This document shows positions 1-8,877 of a stretch of DNA of 64,000 bases, piece after piece. The notes below the pieces were generated by a model, which ran no database searches, had not been told where the DNA came from, and was given only the letters and a program-made list of their open reading frames with translations. The translations under genes were made by a program, and so were the position numbers. This stretch comes from an uncultured Alphaproteobacteria bacterium (GTDB lineage Bacteria; Pseudomonadota; Alphaproteobacteria; Rs-D84): positions 27,687 through 91,686 of the forward strand of contig CALXMS010000005.1 in NCBI GenBank assembly GCA_944389535.1, given 5' to 3'. Each line of letters starts with the position of its first letter. Position 1 is the first letter of the stretch.

Positions 1-680
1 CGGCCCTGCCCGATTTAGCGCGAGATTCCGTCAGTACAGGTGATAATCTGCAGAAAATCGTTGAATCTTTGAACGAAAAAATATCCCTTATGAAACAAAC
101 GGTAAGCGAATCAACAACTACCATAGCGGATTCTGCTGGTAAATTAGAAGACTTGGCTGGTCAATCTAGACAACAGATGATAGATTTGATGTCTGACTAT
201 GCAAAAGCGGTAAACACCATGCAGACTTTAAATAAGCAAATGATGGTTGCACGCGCTACAGCACCGATGGATGCAATAAATATAACACCTAATGCTGCAC
301 CTATATACGGTCGTGTAAGCCCACAAGATTTTTTAAAACAAAGCGAACGTATGTTTGAAAAGTTACATGAACAAACAATGGATTTGACAAGGGCATCTGG
401 AGCTGAAATACCTGACGTTGTTTGGAAGAAGTATCATAATGGGGACAAAACGATATTTTCTAAATGGTTCGCAAAAATTATAGCGGCAGCAGATAAAAAA
501 CAAATTCGAGAAATGTTGAAGACAAATGCCGCATTTAAATCACAGGCTACACAATTTGTACGTAGTTTCGATAAAATATTAACTGCTGCCCGCCAAGCAG
601 ATGGCACAGATAAACTTGCCGGGACGATCACAAAGACGGACTTGGGACAGATTTATATTGCTTTGCAAGCACAGCTTTAA
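1..680 (+). CDS. 3' end of a coiled-coil protein of unknown function (5' truncated by window)
   Basis: The reading frame is open from position 3 with no stop, so the gene begins before the window; a TTG at 69 is only an internal codon. About 225 residues are visible. The first half is rich in A, Q, K, E and S and looks like a long helical or phasin-like coiled coil. The second half, beginning near a Pro-rich linker (around base 290), forms a conserved-looking helical domain containing the run VVWKKYHNGDKTIFSKWF. No signal peptide or membrane segment is visible in this part. I do not recognise the family with confidence; a phasin-like or cytoskeletal-adaptor-type alphaproteobacterial protein is possible. 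It is convergent with tmk, with only 8 bases between the stop codons. Confidence 0.7.
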   Translation, partial: ALPDLARDSVSTGDNLQKIVESLNEKISLMKQTVSESTTTIADSAGKLEDLAGQSRQQMIDLMSDYAKAVNTMQTLNKQMMVARATAPMDAINITPNAAPIYGRVSPQDFLKQSERMFEKLHEQTMDLTRASGAEIPDVVWKKYHNGDKTIFSKWFAKIIAAADKKQIREMLKTNAAFKSQATQFVRSFDKILTAARQADGTDKLAGTITKTDLGQIYIALQAQL

Positions 681-688
681 ATAAACGG

Positions 689-1375
689 CTATTTAATTCG
701 ATTATTTAATAATTTATCAATAATTGGGCGCAAATGCATAAAAACTTCTTCTATGCCCATTCTGACACCATCCGAGCGCATTTCGTCAACCACCGTCCAC
801 TGCGTCGGATTTTGTAAGGCAATTTGCTTATATACACTTGATACGTCATATAATAATTTAAAGTCACTTTCATGAATGTCTGGCGTGCCGTTTTGATATT
901 GCTTTAAACCGGTCGTGCGCATATCATACGATATTTTTGGATCTAAATATAAATAAATATTATGGTTCGGCCGAATTATACCCAGTTGAGTAAATTCTAA
1001 ATCTTCCATAAACTTAATTTTCTGTTCCCATTGTTCTTTAGGACATTTAGCAACAGAAAAAGAATTACTATAAGTATACCTGTCCAATATTACCCATTTA
1101 CCTTCTTTTAACCATTGTGCAATTATAGGTTGGTGCTGTAATCGATCTAAAGCATATGGCAACATTGTATATTCAGCGGGCAGATCACGTGTGGCACCGA
1201 ATTTACCATTTAAGTAATCTTTTACCAACTTTCCAAAAAACTCGCTATATCGTGGAAAATCTAACGTTTCCGCACTTATACCACGTTGCCGTAAATAATT
1301 TATAATATTCTGGACTTGGGTATGTTTACCTGCCTTATCGGTTCCCTCTATTGCTATCATATAACCCTGTTTCAT
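689..1375 (-). CDS. tmk: Thymidylate (dTMP) kinase, atypical P-loop
   Basis: Phosphorylates dTMP to dTDP with ATP in the cytoplasm, an essential step of dTTP synthesis. The 228-residue protein has a P-loop at residues 10-20 (EGTDKAGKHTQ), the DRY motif of the dNMP-kinase family at 98-100 (LDRYTYSN), and the family length. The P-loop carries Lys before AGK and His after it, where the common bacterial form is DGAGKTTQ, so it looks closer to the type I (eukaryote/virus-like) layout. The start ATG follows AAAGG by a short spacer. It lies downstream of rpoD but is separated from it by a terminator hairpin. The function call is firm; the subtype is inference. Confidence 0.88.
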   Translation of the reverse strand: MKQGYMIAIEGTDKAGKHTQVQNIINYLRQRGISAETLDFPRYSEFFGKLVKDYLNGKFGATRDLPAEYTMLPYALDRLQHQPIIAQWLKEGKWVILDRYTYSNSFSVAKCPKEQWEQKIKFMEDLEFTQLGIIRPNHNIYLYLDPKISYDMRTTGLKQYQNGTPDIHESDFKLLYDVSSVYKQIALQNPTQWTVVDEMRSDGVRMGIEEVFMHLRPIIDKLLNNRIK

Positions 1376-1391
1376 TTTTTACCTTTTGTGT

Positions 1392-1421
1392 AAAAAATCC
1401 CGCTATGATAGGCGGGATTTT
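1392..1421 (-). terminator. Intrinsic terminator after rpoD
   Basis: Inverted repeat AAATCCCGC / GGCGGGATTT around a short A/T loop, followed on the minus strand by a T-rich run. It starts at the rpoD stop codon and separates rpoD from tmk. The arms are almost symmetrical. Confidence 0.8.
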
Positions 1422-3509
1422 TTATTCTTCTAAGAAACTGCGTAGTTTACGCGCACGTGTCGGATGTTTTAATTTATTCAAAGCCTTTTGTTCAATCTGA
1501 CGAATACGTTCACGAGTAACACCTATATATTCACCGACTTCTTCCAAAGTGCTTGTCTTATTCGTGCTCATACCAAAACGTTGACGCAAAACAGTTTCTT
1601 CTTTTGGATCTAGTTCAGACAGAATCTGCGTTACAATTTTACGTAAATTCTTTTGAGCAGCAGACACAAATGGATTTTTTGCTGTTTCATCAGCAATAAT
1701 TTCTATACGACTGCTGTCATCTTCTGTACCGACAGGAGCTTCCAAAGAAATAGGTTTCAGATTTACTTTTAATGCCTTATGGATCTTATCAACCGGCAAG
1801 TATATAATCTTTGATAGTTCTTCTGGCGTTGGCTGACGACCATATTTATGCATGAACTGACGCGTTGCGCGCTGAATCTTATGAATATTGTCTATCATAT
1901 GTACAGGTATGCGAATTGTACGCGCTTGATCGGCAATGCTTCTAGAAATCCCCTGCTGAATCCAATTGGTTGCATACGTTGAAAATTTATTACCTAAACG
2001 ATAATCAAACTTGTCTACCGCTTTCATAAGTCCGATGTTACCGTCTTGAACTAAATCAGAAAAATCTAGTCCTAAGCCACGATTGCTAGATTTCTTCGCA
2101 AACTTTATAACTAAGCGCAGGTTAGCCTCTATCATCTCACGTTTTGCTCTTGCTGCTTCGGCTTGACCGCGACGAACAAGTTCTACTACTTTTTTATACT
2201 CACTTGTTGGTTGCCCTGTTTCAGTAGCAATTGCAGTGATATCTTCTTGGATTTTTAAAATATCTTTTTCGTGTTTCTTAGCAAAATTTGCCCATACTGC
2301 ATTCTTGCTGCGCATTAATTTTTTTACCCAATTACGGTTAATTTCATTACCCGTATATTCGGACAAGAAATCTTCACGCTTAATTTTATTTGCCATGGCA
2401 AGGCGTAATAATTTACCCTCTAAACCCATAAGCAATTGATCTCTTTTAGTCAACTGCTCTAAAATTTCTGCGATTCTATCGTCGTTTAAACGTATTTTGC
2501 TTACATGTTCAAACAGCTCTAAACGCATTTTAGTATATTTCTTTTCTAAAGCCTCATCAGGTTTAGAAGAGGTTTCTAAGTTTTCTAATCTTTTCGCCTG
2601 TAATTTTTGCATATTATTAAATATACGCTTTATCTTGCCAAACAGTTCCATTACCATCGGCATCAAAGCTTCTTCCATTACAGGAATTGGAACACCAGAT
2701 GTTCCGCGCGGCGTATCTTCTTTTTTGATTCCGTCTTCATCTTCGTCTTCATCCTCATCTTCATCGTCGTCATCAGACATGGTTGATTCTTCTAAATCAT
2801 CTAAATCATCATCATCTAATTCATCGACATGTTCTACGCCCTTTGATTTCAAAGTTTCTGAAATTGCCGCCAGTGATTTTTGTTCTGCGTCACTAGAATA
2901 CATTACTTCCAAGTTAACAATGTAACGTAAACGAATATCATCATTTAATAATTGCTGATACCAGTCCAACATCGCTTTAATTGTCATCGGACTTTCACAC
3001 AGTCCGTAAACCATCAAACGAGATGCCGCTTCAATACGTTGCGCTATGGCAACTTCACCCGCCGCAGTTAAAAGTTGAACAGTACCAATTTGTTTTAAAT
3101 ATGATTGAACAGAATCTTGTACACCAAGAACTAAATTACCTGTTTGACTGCGTTCTAGTTGTTTGGCGTAATGTTCATAATCATCATCATTAACATCAAC
3201 CTGCTCTGCGTCTGCGTTCAATAAATTGCGAGTTTTATCAAGTTGATTATCGGAATCATCGTCGTCATAATATTTTTCCATGTTTTTGGAAAAATTATCT
3301 GTTTCTAATATTTCCAGCCCCAAGTCTTGTTGGAAAAAATCCAGGACTTCTTCTTGCTCTTTTTCTGGGACTTCATCGGCTTCTGTTGCGGCACTAAAAT
3401 CCATCTTGGACAAATAACCAATTTCTACCGCACTAGTAGCCAATTTCTGTAAATTTTCTGGTAATGACTCAATCAATAACTTGGTTGCTGCGTCTAAATT
3501 CTTAGCCAT
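1422..3509 (-). CDS. rpoD: RNA polymerase primary sigma factor RpoD (sigma-70)
   Basis: Housekeeping sigma factor that directs core RNA polymerase to -35/-10 promoters. The protein is about 695 residues. It shows the region 1.1-like start, the non-conserved insert, region 2 (FSDLVQDGNIGLMKAVDKFD, then YATNWIQQGISRSI), region 3, and region 4 with the HTH ending TRERIRQIEQKALNKLKHP. Between regions 1.2 and 2 lies an unusually acidic tract, roughly residues 230-262, made almost entirely of D and E. The frame extends to a GTG at 3515, but the ATG at 3509 is preferred because AAGG sits seven bases upstream. It lies in a minus-strand run with trcR. Very secure call. Confidence 0.97.
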   Translation of the reverse strand: MAKNLDAATKLLIESLPENLQKLATSAVEIGYLSKMDFSAATEADEVPEKEQEEVLDFFQQDLGLEILETDNFSKNMEKYYDDDDSDNQLDKTRNLLNADAEQVDVNDDDYEHYAKQLERSQTGNLVLGVQDSVQSYLKQIGTVQLLTAAGEVAIAQRIEAASRLMVYGLCESPMTIKAMLDWYQQLLNDDIRLRYIVNLEVMYSSDAEQKSLAAISETLKSKGVEHVDELDDDDLDDLEESTMSDDDDEDEDEDEDEDGIKKEDTPRGTSGVPIPVMEEALMPMVMELFGKIKRIFNNMQKLQAKRLENLETSSKPDEALEKKYTKMRLELFEHVSKIRLNDDRIAEILEQLTKRDQLLMGLEGKLLRLAMANKIKREDFLSEYTGNEINRNWVKKLMRSKNAVWANFAKKHEKDILKIQEDITAIATETGQPTSEYKKVVELVRRGQAEAARAKREMIEANLRLVIKFAKKSSNRGLGLDFSDLVQDGNIGLMKAVDKFDYRLGNKFSTYATNWIQQGISRSIADQARTIRIPVHMIDNIHKIQRATRQFMHKYGRQPTPEELSKIIYLPVDKIHKALKVNLKPISLEAPVGTEDDSSRIEIIADETAKNPFVSAAQKNLRKIVTQILSELDPKEETVLRQRFGMSTNKTSTLEEVGEYIGVTRERIRQIEQKALNKLKHPTRARKLRSFLEE

Positions 3510-3536
3510 AAACACGCCTTCCCATATATTCGTTAA

Positions 3537-4061
3537 TTATTTTTGTTTTCTTGCTTTGGCAACTGCGTCATGAAGCGCAGATTCTGACACCAACCCCAGA
3601 ACAATTGGACTTTGTATTTGAATTATTGAATAAGATTTATGAGTTTTGTTTCTTACCGATGCAACAGTTGGATTTGTACTACGCATTAATCTTGCAACTT
3701 GGCCATCAGACAATTCGGGATAATTTTTTATAATCCACAAAATACCACCCAAACGGTTCTGACGATGTAATTTAGGAGTGTACCCAACCCCTTTCTTATT
3801 TTGTGCCTTTTGAGCGTTGACGATTTCTTCACGTAATTCCAAGCGAGCTTCAGGATCAGCCTCGCACCGTTCAATGTCTTCCCTCTTTAATTGCCCGTTT
3901 AAAATCGGGTTTAAACCTTGAACTTTTGTGGTTTCAGCATCAGCAATGTTTTTAACTTCTAATTCATGCAAACCACAGAAATCTGCAATCTGTTCAAACG
4001 TCAAAGACGTGTTTTCAATCAACCACAAAGCTGTGGACTTTGGCATATATGGGTAATTCAT
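3537..4061 (-). CDS. trcR: TrcR-type cell cycle regulator (DUF1013)
   Basis: Matches the alphaproteobacterial DUF1013/TrcR family: MPKSTALWLIENTSLTFEQI, FCGLHELEVKNIAD and GQLKREDIERCEADP are hallmark segments, and a second HTH-like part (DGQVARLMRSTNPTVASVRN) follows. Family members are conserved, small (about 170-240 residues) putative DNA-binding or RNA-polymerase-associated regulators. The chosen ATG (174 aa) has AGAGGAA seven bases upstream; the longer frame would need a TTG at 4100. It lies between cysS and rpoD on the same strand. The family call is from memory of the motif pattern; the detailed role in this organism is inference. Confidence 0.85.
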   Translation of the reverse strand: MNYPYMPKSTALWLIENTSLTFEQIADFCGLHELEVKNIADAETTKVQGLNPILNGQLKREDIERCEADPEARLELREEIVNAQKAQNKKGVGYTPKLHRQNRLGGILWIIKNYPELSDGQVARLMRSTNPTVASVRNKTHKSYSIIQIQSPIVLGLVSESALHDAVAKARKQK

Positions 4062-4136
4062 CGAACGTTCCTCTTGTTGCTGGGGTGCAATATACACCAA
4101 AATGCCTCTAATTTCAAGCCTTTTTTATATAAAATT

Positions 4137-4168
4137 AAAACTCGGGACTAAAATCCCGAGTTTTCCGA
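4137..4168 (-). terminator. Intrinsic terminator after cysS
   Basis: AAAACTCGGGA / TCCCGAGTTTT hairpin with a 5-base loop and an A/T-rich flank on both sides. It lies just past the cysS stop and upstream of trcR. Confidence 0.8.
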
Positions 4169-4173
4169 CAAAC

Positions 4174-5601
4174 CTAGACTTTTTTAATTATTTTTACCCC
4201 GTTTGGAGTATCCATAATACTCCAACCTGCATTTTCTATTTGCGCTCGTATTTCGTCGGCTCTGCCCCAGTCTTTGGAAGCTTTTGCCGCCGCACGTGCA
4301 TCAGCAAGCTTTTGAATATCATCAGGAACTGTCATACTTTCTAAATTATTTATTTTCTTGGCTCTATCAATGAATTGCAAGCCTAATAAATCGTCGACAA
4401 ATTCAAACAAAGCGATTTTTGTTGACGCGCTGATAGTATCATCACGTAATAAGTTTTGAATTTGCACCAAAGATTCAGCAGTTTTCATATTATCAGAAAC
4501 CGGAGCTAAAATTTTATCTTTCCACGTTACAAAATCGCTTTCACTGAATTCACCGGGAACGGTATTCGCCAAAACATCAGCTAAACGTCTAACAAGATTT
4601 TTATATCCGTTTGCGGCAGAATCCATGGCTTCCCATGAAAACGCTAATTGGGTCTGATAATGTCCCAGCAATATAAGATATCTATAAACCATCGGATCAT
4701 AACCACGTTTACGTACTGAATCAAGACCAAGAAACTCACCTTTAGATTTACTCATCTTTTCCCCAGATTTATCAATCAAAAAGCTAAAATGCACCCAATA
4801 GTTTACCCAAGGAGCACCGGTAATCGGTTCTGATTGTGCTATTTCATTTGTATGATGTATTCTTGATAAATCTTCTCCGCCGGTATGAATATCAAAATGA
4901 TTTCCCAGTAATTTCATACTCATTGCGCTGCATTCTGCATGCCAACCCGGGAACCCAATACCCCATGGGCTGTTCCACTCCATCTGACGCTTTTCGTTTT
5001 TAGGAGAAAATTTCCATAAAGCAAAATCCGTTGGGTTTCTTTTATCAGAATTATATTCTACTCTGGCACCAGCACGATTACCCGTTAAACTACCCCCTGT
5101 TAACTGCCCGTACGCAGCAAACTTACTTGTGTCGTAATAAATGCCATCCCCCGCGATTTCATACGTATACCCCAACTCTTCCAATTTTTTTACCAAATCA
5201 ATTTGTTCGGCAATATAATCTGTGGCACGCGGCATATCCGTAGGACGAATTATATTTAAATCATCATAATCTCTTAAAAATTCATCCGTATAAAATTTCG
5301 CGATTTCCCACACAGACTTTTTATCGCGAGCTGCACCCTTTTCCATTTTATCATCGCCACTATCTGCATCATCGCTGCTTAAATGTCCGACATCTGTAAT
5401 ATTCATTACGTGATGTACCTTATAACCATTTGCTAAGAACATTCGCTTCAGTATATCATTGTGTATCATTGTACGTAAATTACCGATATGTGCATAATGA
5501 TAAACCGTTGGACCGCAAGAATAGAAACCCATTTTACCTGGGACTAATGGTTTAAATTCTTCAATTTTTCTTGACATAGTATTGAATAATCTGATTGTCA
5601 T
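4174..5601 (-). CDS. cysS: Cysteinyl-tRNA synthetase
   Basis: Class I aminoacyl-tRNA synthetase charging tRNA-Cys. The 475-residue protein has the HIGH-type motif HYAHIGN near residue 36, the KMSKS motif (GEKMSKSKGEF), and the zinc ligands of CysRS, including the Cys of SCGPTVY near residue 28 and the Cys of WHAECSAM. The C-terminal anticodon-binding helical domain is present and ends normally. The start ATG is preceded by AAAGGA. Length and order are typical. The 5' side faces a tRNA-Ser gene on the same strand. Confidence 0.97.
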   Translation of the reverse strand: MTIRLFNTMSRKIEEFKPLVPGKMGFYSCGPTVYHYAHIGNLRTMIHNDILKRMFLANGYKVHHVMNITDVGHLSSDDADSGDDKMEKGAARDKKSVWEIAKFYTDEFLRDYDDLNIIRPTDMPRATDYIAEQIDLVKKLEELGYTYEIAGDGIYYDTSKFAAYGQLTGGSLTGNRAGARVEYNSDKRNPTDFALWKFSPKNEKRQMEWNSPWGIGFPGWHAECSAMSMKLLGNHFDIHTGGEDLSRIHHTNEIAQSEPITGAPWVNYWVHFSFLIDKSGEKMSKSKGEFLGLDSVRKRGYDPMVYRYLILLGHYQTQLAFSWEAMDSAANGYKNLVRRLADVLANTVPGEFSESDFVTWKDKILAPVSDNMKTAESLVQIQNLLRDDTISASTKIALFEFVDDLLGLQFIDRAKKINNLESMTVPDDIQKLADARAAAKASKDWGRADEIRAQIENAGWSIMDTPNGVKIIKKV

Positions 5602-5744
5602 TGCACATCCTTTGTATAGTAATTTAATGATAATTAAATAGAATTTTTATTGCAAACAAAAACGTTTGCCGACAGAAAAGCAAATTAACGACAACAGTAA
5701 AAGTTAATAAATTTTATTGTCATTTTTATATAGAACTATGTAAC
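5602..5744. other. Intergenic region upstream of cysS
   Basis: A/T-rich spacer between cysS and tRNA-Ser(GCT). It presumably carries the cysS promoter, but no hexamer pair clear enough to call was seen. Confidence 0.4.
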
Positions 5745-5833
5745 TGGCGGAGCGTATAGGACTCGAACCTATGGACCGCTATAACACGGTCACGGATTAG
5801 CAATCCGCTGCATTACCACTCTGCCAACGCTCC
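5745..5833 (-). tRNA. tRNA-Ser (anticodon GCT)
   Basis: 89 nt on the minus strand. The acceptor strands GGAGCGT and ACGCTCC pair, followed by discriminator G and an encoded CCA. The anticodon loop is TTGCTAA. A long variable arm typical of serine tRNAs is present, and the T-arm carries GGTTCGAGTCC. Confidence 0.95.
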
Positions 5834-5930
5834 GCGTGGTTGCGACGCTCATTATACAGAAATCGTTTTTTAATTGCAAGCCGGAAAATTTATAAAAATG
5901 AACGCCTTTAAATAAAGGCGTTTAAGTACA

Positions 5931-7673
5931 TTAATGTTCGTCTACATTATGTTCCGGAGAACAGAAATCTACGTCTCGCGTCATTGCCAAAAACTTTTCT
6001 GCACGCCGAACAGACATATTACCTTTTTTATTTTTCTGTAAATCATGAATTTGTTCAGAAACAGCTGTTGCTAACAACTCCATAGTTGTCTGCCAATCCG
6101 TATGCGCACCACCGGAAGGTTCATCAATAATCTGATCGATAACGTTTAAATCTGCCATATCTCGTGCCGTAAGTTTCATCGCTTTGGCGGCAACGGCTTT
6201 ATACTTATTATCCTTCCATAAAATACTGGCACAAGATTCAGGTGAAATAACAGAATATATTGTGTTTTCTAACATTAATACTCTATCACCTGTACCAATG
6301 GCAATTGCACCGCCACTGCCGCCCTCACCCACATTGACGGCAACATATGGTGTATTAACGCTTAAACCCGTCGCTATCGTTTCAGCAATAGCCTGTGACT
6401 GTCCGCGTTCTTCAGCGGCACTGCCAGCAAAAGCCCCAGCAGTATCAAACAATGAAATTATTGGCAATTTAAACTTTTCTGCTAAACGCATTAAACGTTG
6501 TGCTTTGCGATATCCCTCAGGATTCGGCATCCCGAAACGATGAAATTGCCGCGTTTCAATTGTACGACCTTTTTCTTGCCCTATTATTACGGCCGGAATA
6601 TCGCGCCAATAACCAATGCCACCACACATAGCAGGATCTTCACCAAACAACCGATCTCCGGCAAGATATGTCCAATCTTCAACAATCCCGTTTATATAAT
6701 CTAAAAAATGGGGTCTATTTTCATTTCGTGCTAATAAGACTTTGTCATATGCCTCATTTTCGCCCATACCCCGAACCTTTTTATTATCCTGTGCGGGCGT
6801 ATTCACATTAATTGAATGTGGAGTATGAGGTTGTTTCGTCAGTACCTTCAATATTTTTTCTATTCTTTCTTTTAATTCGGTACGTGGTACCACCATATCA
6901 ACCATACCGTGTTCATATAAATATTCAGCTGTTTGAAAGTTAGACGGCAACTTTTCACGAATATTTTGTTCAATTACGCGACGACCAGCAAAACCTATAC
7001 GCGCACCTTTTTCAGCAATATGAATGTCACCCAGCATGGCAAACGACGCCGTTACCCCACCAAATGTAGGGTCGGTTAACAGAACTATATATGGAATTCC
7101 GTTTTCATGAAGTTTGTTAACTGCAACTGTTGTACGCGCCATTTGCATCAATGACAGAATGTTTTCCTGCATACGAGCACCACCACTGCACGTCACCATT
7201 ATAAAAGGTTGGTTTAACTCTATTGCATGTTCCATACTTGCTACTATACCGTCGCCGGCTGCGCGCCCCATAGAACCTAATAAGAAGTCACCGTTAAGCA
7301 CACATATTGTTGTTGGTATTCCACCAATGATACCATCTGCAGTTGTTATGGCATCGTTATAACCCGTTTCGTTTCTGGCCTCTATCAAGCGATCTTTATA
7401 TGCTTTACGATCTACAAAATCTAACGGATCATCACAAACGATCGGAAGATTTAAACGAGTCCATTCGTTATTATCAAATAACAAATCAAACCTTTGCTTA
7501 GGCGTCATTATGAAAGCCCGACCGCATCGCGGACATATATAATGATTTGTTTTATAATCTTTATAATATACTAATCTTCCGCAAGATTCGCACTTTATCC
7601 ACATCAATCTACGAATTCTATCGTAACGTTCCCGATTATGATTTTTGATCCCAGATTTTTTACCAAATAACAT
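5931..7673 (-). CDS. accDA: Fused acetyl-CoA carboxylase carboxyltransferase, beta-alpha (AccD-AccA)
   Basis: Transfers carboxyl from carboxybiotin to acetyl-CoA to make malonyl-CoA for fatty-acid synthesis. In 580 residues it joins an AccD-like N-terminal half with an AccA-like C-terminal half. The N-terminal half has a zinc ribbon at C28, C31, C47 and C50 and the crotonase-fold segment FIMVTCSGGARMQENILSLMQ. The C-terminal half starts near residue 305 and shows IIGQEKGR, FGMPNPEGYRKA, SLFDTAGAFAG and NVGEGGSGGA. Most proteobacteria encode these subunits as two genes. The reading frame is continuous, so this is a real fusion. The ATG is 4 bases past the ihfB stop, suggesting co-transcription. 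Confidence 0.93.
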   Translation of the reverse strand: MLFGKKSGIKNHNRERYDRIRRLMWIKCESCGRLVYYKDYKTNHYICPRCGRAFIMTPKQRFDLLFDNNEWTRLNLPIVCDDPLDFVDRKAYKDRLIEARNETGYNDAITTADGIIGGIPTTICVLNGDFLLGSMGRAAGDGIVASMEHAIELNQPFIMVTCSGGARMQENILSLMQMARTTVAVNKLHENGIPYIVLLTDPTFGGVTASFAMLGDIHIAEKGARIGFAGRRVIEQNIREKLPSNFQTAEYLYEHGMVDMVVPRTELKERIEKILKVLTKQPHTPHSINVNTPAQDNKKVRGMGENEAYDKVLLARNENRPHFLDYINGIVEDWTYLAGDRLFGEDPAMCGGIGYWRDIPAVIIGQEKGRTIETRQFHRFGMPNPEGYRKAQRLMRLAEKFKLPIISLFDTAGAFAGSAAEERGQSQAIAETIATGLSVNTPYVAVNVGEGGSGGAIAIGTGDRVLMLENTIYSVISPESCASILWKDNKYKAVAAKAMKLTARDMADLNVIDQIIDEPSGGAHTDWQTTMELLATAVSEQIHDLQKNKKGNMSVRRAEKFLAMTRDVDFCSPEHNVDEH

Positions 7674-7677
7674 TTTA

Positions 7678-7956
7678 TTATCCGTTCATCTTTTTAGTTA
7701 ACTCACGGCTAGGCTTAAACAAAATAGTGGTACTTGCCTCCAAATGCATTGGTTGACCAGTACATGGATTATATCCAATTTTCGTCGCCCGTGCGCGCGG
7801 TTGAAACGTTCCAAATCCTCTAACTTCAATCCTATTTCCATCTGCGACTGATTCAATCATTTGATCTGCCACTGTATCTAATATCGCAGCAGCATCAGTC
7901 GCACGCATATGTTTAAATTGAACTTGAATAGATCTTACAATATCAGAGCGTTTCAT
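7678..7956 (-). CDS. ihfB: Integration host factor beta-like / HU-family DNA-bending protein
   Basis: A 92-residue HU/IHF-fold protein that bends DNA and shapes nucleoid and promoter architecture. The segment RIEVRGFGTFQPR and the beta-arm tip (GYNPCTGQ, where RNP is usual) are diagnostic, and the end FKPSRELTKKMNG is typical of IHF beta. The tip has Cys and Tyr at positions that are usually Lys and Arg. The ATG follows AAAAGGA. It is first in an operon-like pair with the accD-accA fusion. Assignment to beta rather than generic HU rests on the C-terminal pattern. Confidence 0.85.
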   Translation of the reverse strand: MKRSDIVRSIQVQFKHMRATDAAAILDTVADQMIESVADGNRIEVRGFGTFQPRARATKIGYNPCTGQPMHLEASTTILFKPSRELTKKMNG

Positions 7957-8074
7957 ACATTATTCCTTTTCGTTTAGAACTTATTATGAAATTCTTATCG
8001 AATTTTATCAAGAACAAAGTTTTTTAACATAATTAAAAGATTATCTACCTATGTCAGCAAGCCTTTTTACGGCT

Positions 8075-8080
8075 TATAAT
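8075..8080 (+). promoter_or_regulatory. Putative -10 element of the peroxiredoxin gene
   Basis: Perfect TATAAT 28 bases before the start codon and upstream of a strong AAGGAGA ribosome site. The -35 region is weak (TGTCAG at a 17-base spacing), which could mean an activator is used. Confidence 0.45.
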
Positions 8081-8108
8081 CATTTTATGTTAACTAAGGA
8101 GATAAAAT

Positions 8109-8843
8109 ATGTCAGATAATATACAATACCAAATGCCTCTTATCGGCGACAAAGCCCCAGAATTCGTTGCTCATACGACTAATGGCACAGTGAATTTTCC
8201 TGCAGATTATTCAGGCAAATGGGTAATTCTTTTTTCTCATCCTGCGGATTTTACCCCCGTTTGTACGACGGAATTTATGACTTTTCAAGCAATGCTACCA
8301 GATTTAAACAAATTAAATACAGATATAATCGGTCTTTCTGTTGGAACTCTTACAGGTCATCTGGCATGGATAGAAGCAATAAAAAATCTTAAATATCGCG
8401 GTTGGGAAAACATGCAAATAACTTTTCCAATAATTGACGATATGAATATGGAAATCGCGAAAAAATATGGAATGATCCATAGTCACGCATCGGATAATAA
8501 AACTGTACGCGCTGTATTTATCATAGATCCTACAGGCGTTATAAGAGCTATTTTATACTATCCTTTAACGACGGGACGTAATTTCGACGAAATTAAACGA
8601 ACGCTAATCGCTTTACAAACAACAGATGCGTTCGGTGTCGCAACGCCAGCAGACTGGGAACCCGGAGAAGACGCAGTTGTTTCTGCACCAACAACTGCAA
8701 AAGAAATGCACGAAAGGCTGACACATAAAGATAAAAATCTTGACGTAAAATCTTGGTTCTTGACTTTAAAAAAAATACCTGAAAATACGATAATGGAAAA
8801 GTTATATAATAAATCTATTACTAAACAAGCACTAAAAAAATAA
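8109..8843 (+). CDS. 1-Cys peroxiredoxin (Prx6-type)
   Basis: Thiol peroxidase that reduces H2O2 and alkyl hydroperoxides. In 244 residues there is a single Cys, C52, inside the peroxidatic motif HPADFTPVCTTEF, and a conserved Arg in VRAVFIIDP. The longer C-terminal dimerisation arm (LTTGRNFDEIKRTL, then TPADWEPGEDAVV) matches the Prx6/archaeal group rather than AhpC. No resolving Cys exists, so an external thiol must recycle it. AAGGAGA lies 7 bases before the ATG. With the rubrerythrin gene at 14.3 kb it suggests peroxide defence in a low-oxygen lifestyle (inference). Confidence 0.92.
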   Translation: MSDNIQYQMPLIGDKAPEFVAHTTNGTVNFPADYSGKWVILFSHPADFTPVCTTEFMTFQAMLPDLNKLNTDIIGLSVGTLTGHLAWIEAIKNLKYRGWENMQITFPIIDDMNMEIAKKYGMIHSHASDNKTVRAVFIIDPTGVIRAILYYPLTTGRNFDEIKRTLIALQTTDAFGVATPADWEPGEDAVVSAPTTAKEMHERLTHKDKNLDVKSWFLTLKKIPENTIMEKLYNKSITKQALKK

Positions 8844-8850
8844 AAAATAA

Positions 8851-8877
8851 TAATTGGGGGTGTTACGCCCCCATTAA
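8851..8877 (-). terminator. Terminator between peroxiredoxin and ATL genes
   Basis: TGGGGG / CCCCCA hairpin. The T-rich tract lies on the minus-strand side, so it serves mainly the minus-strand alkyltransferase-like gene, whose stop codon it overlaps. Confidence 0.7.

Noticed and set aside
2497..2925. Plus-strand Ser-rich ORF
   Set aside because: It is the reverse complement of the acidic sigma-factor tract; GAx codons give Ser-rich antisense frames.
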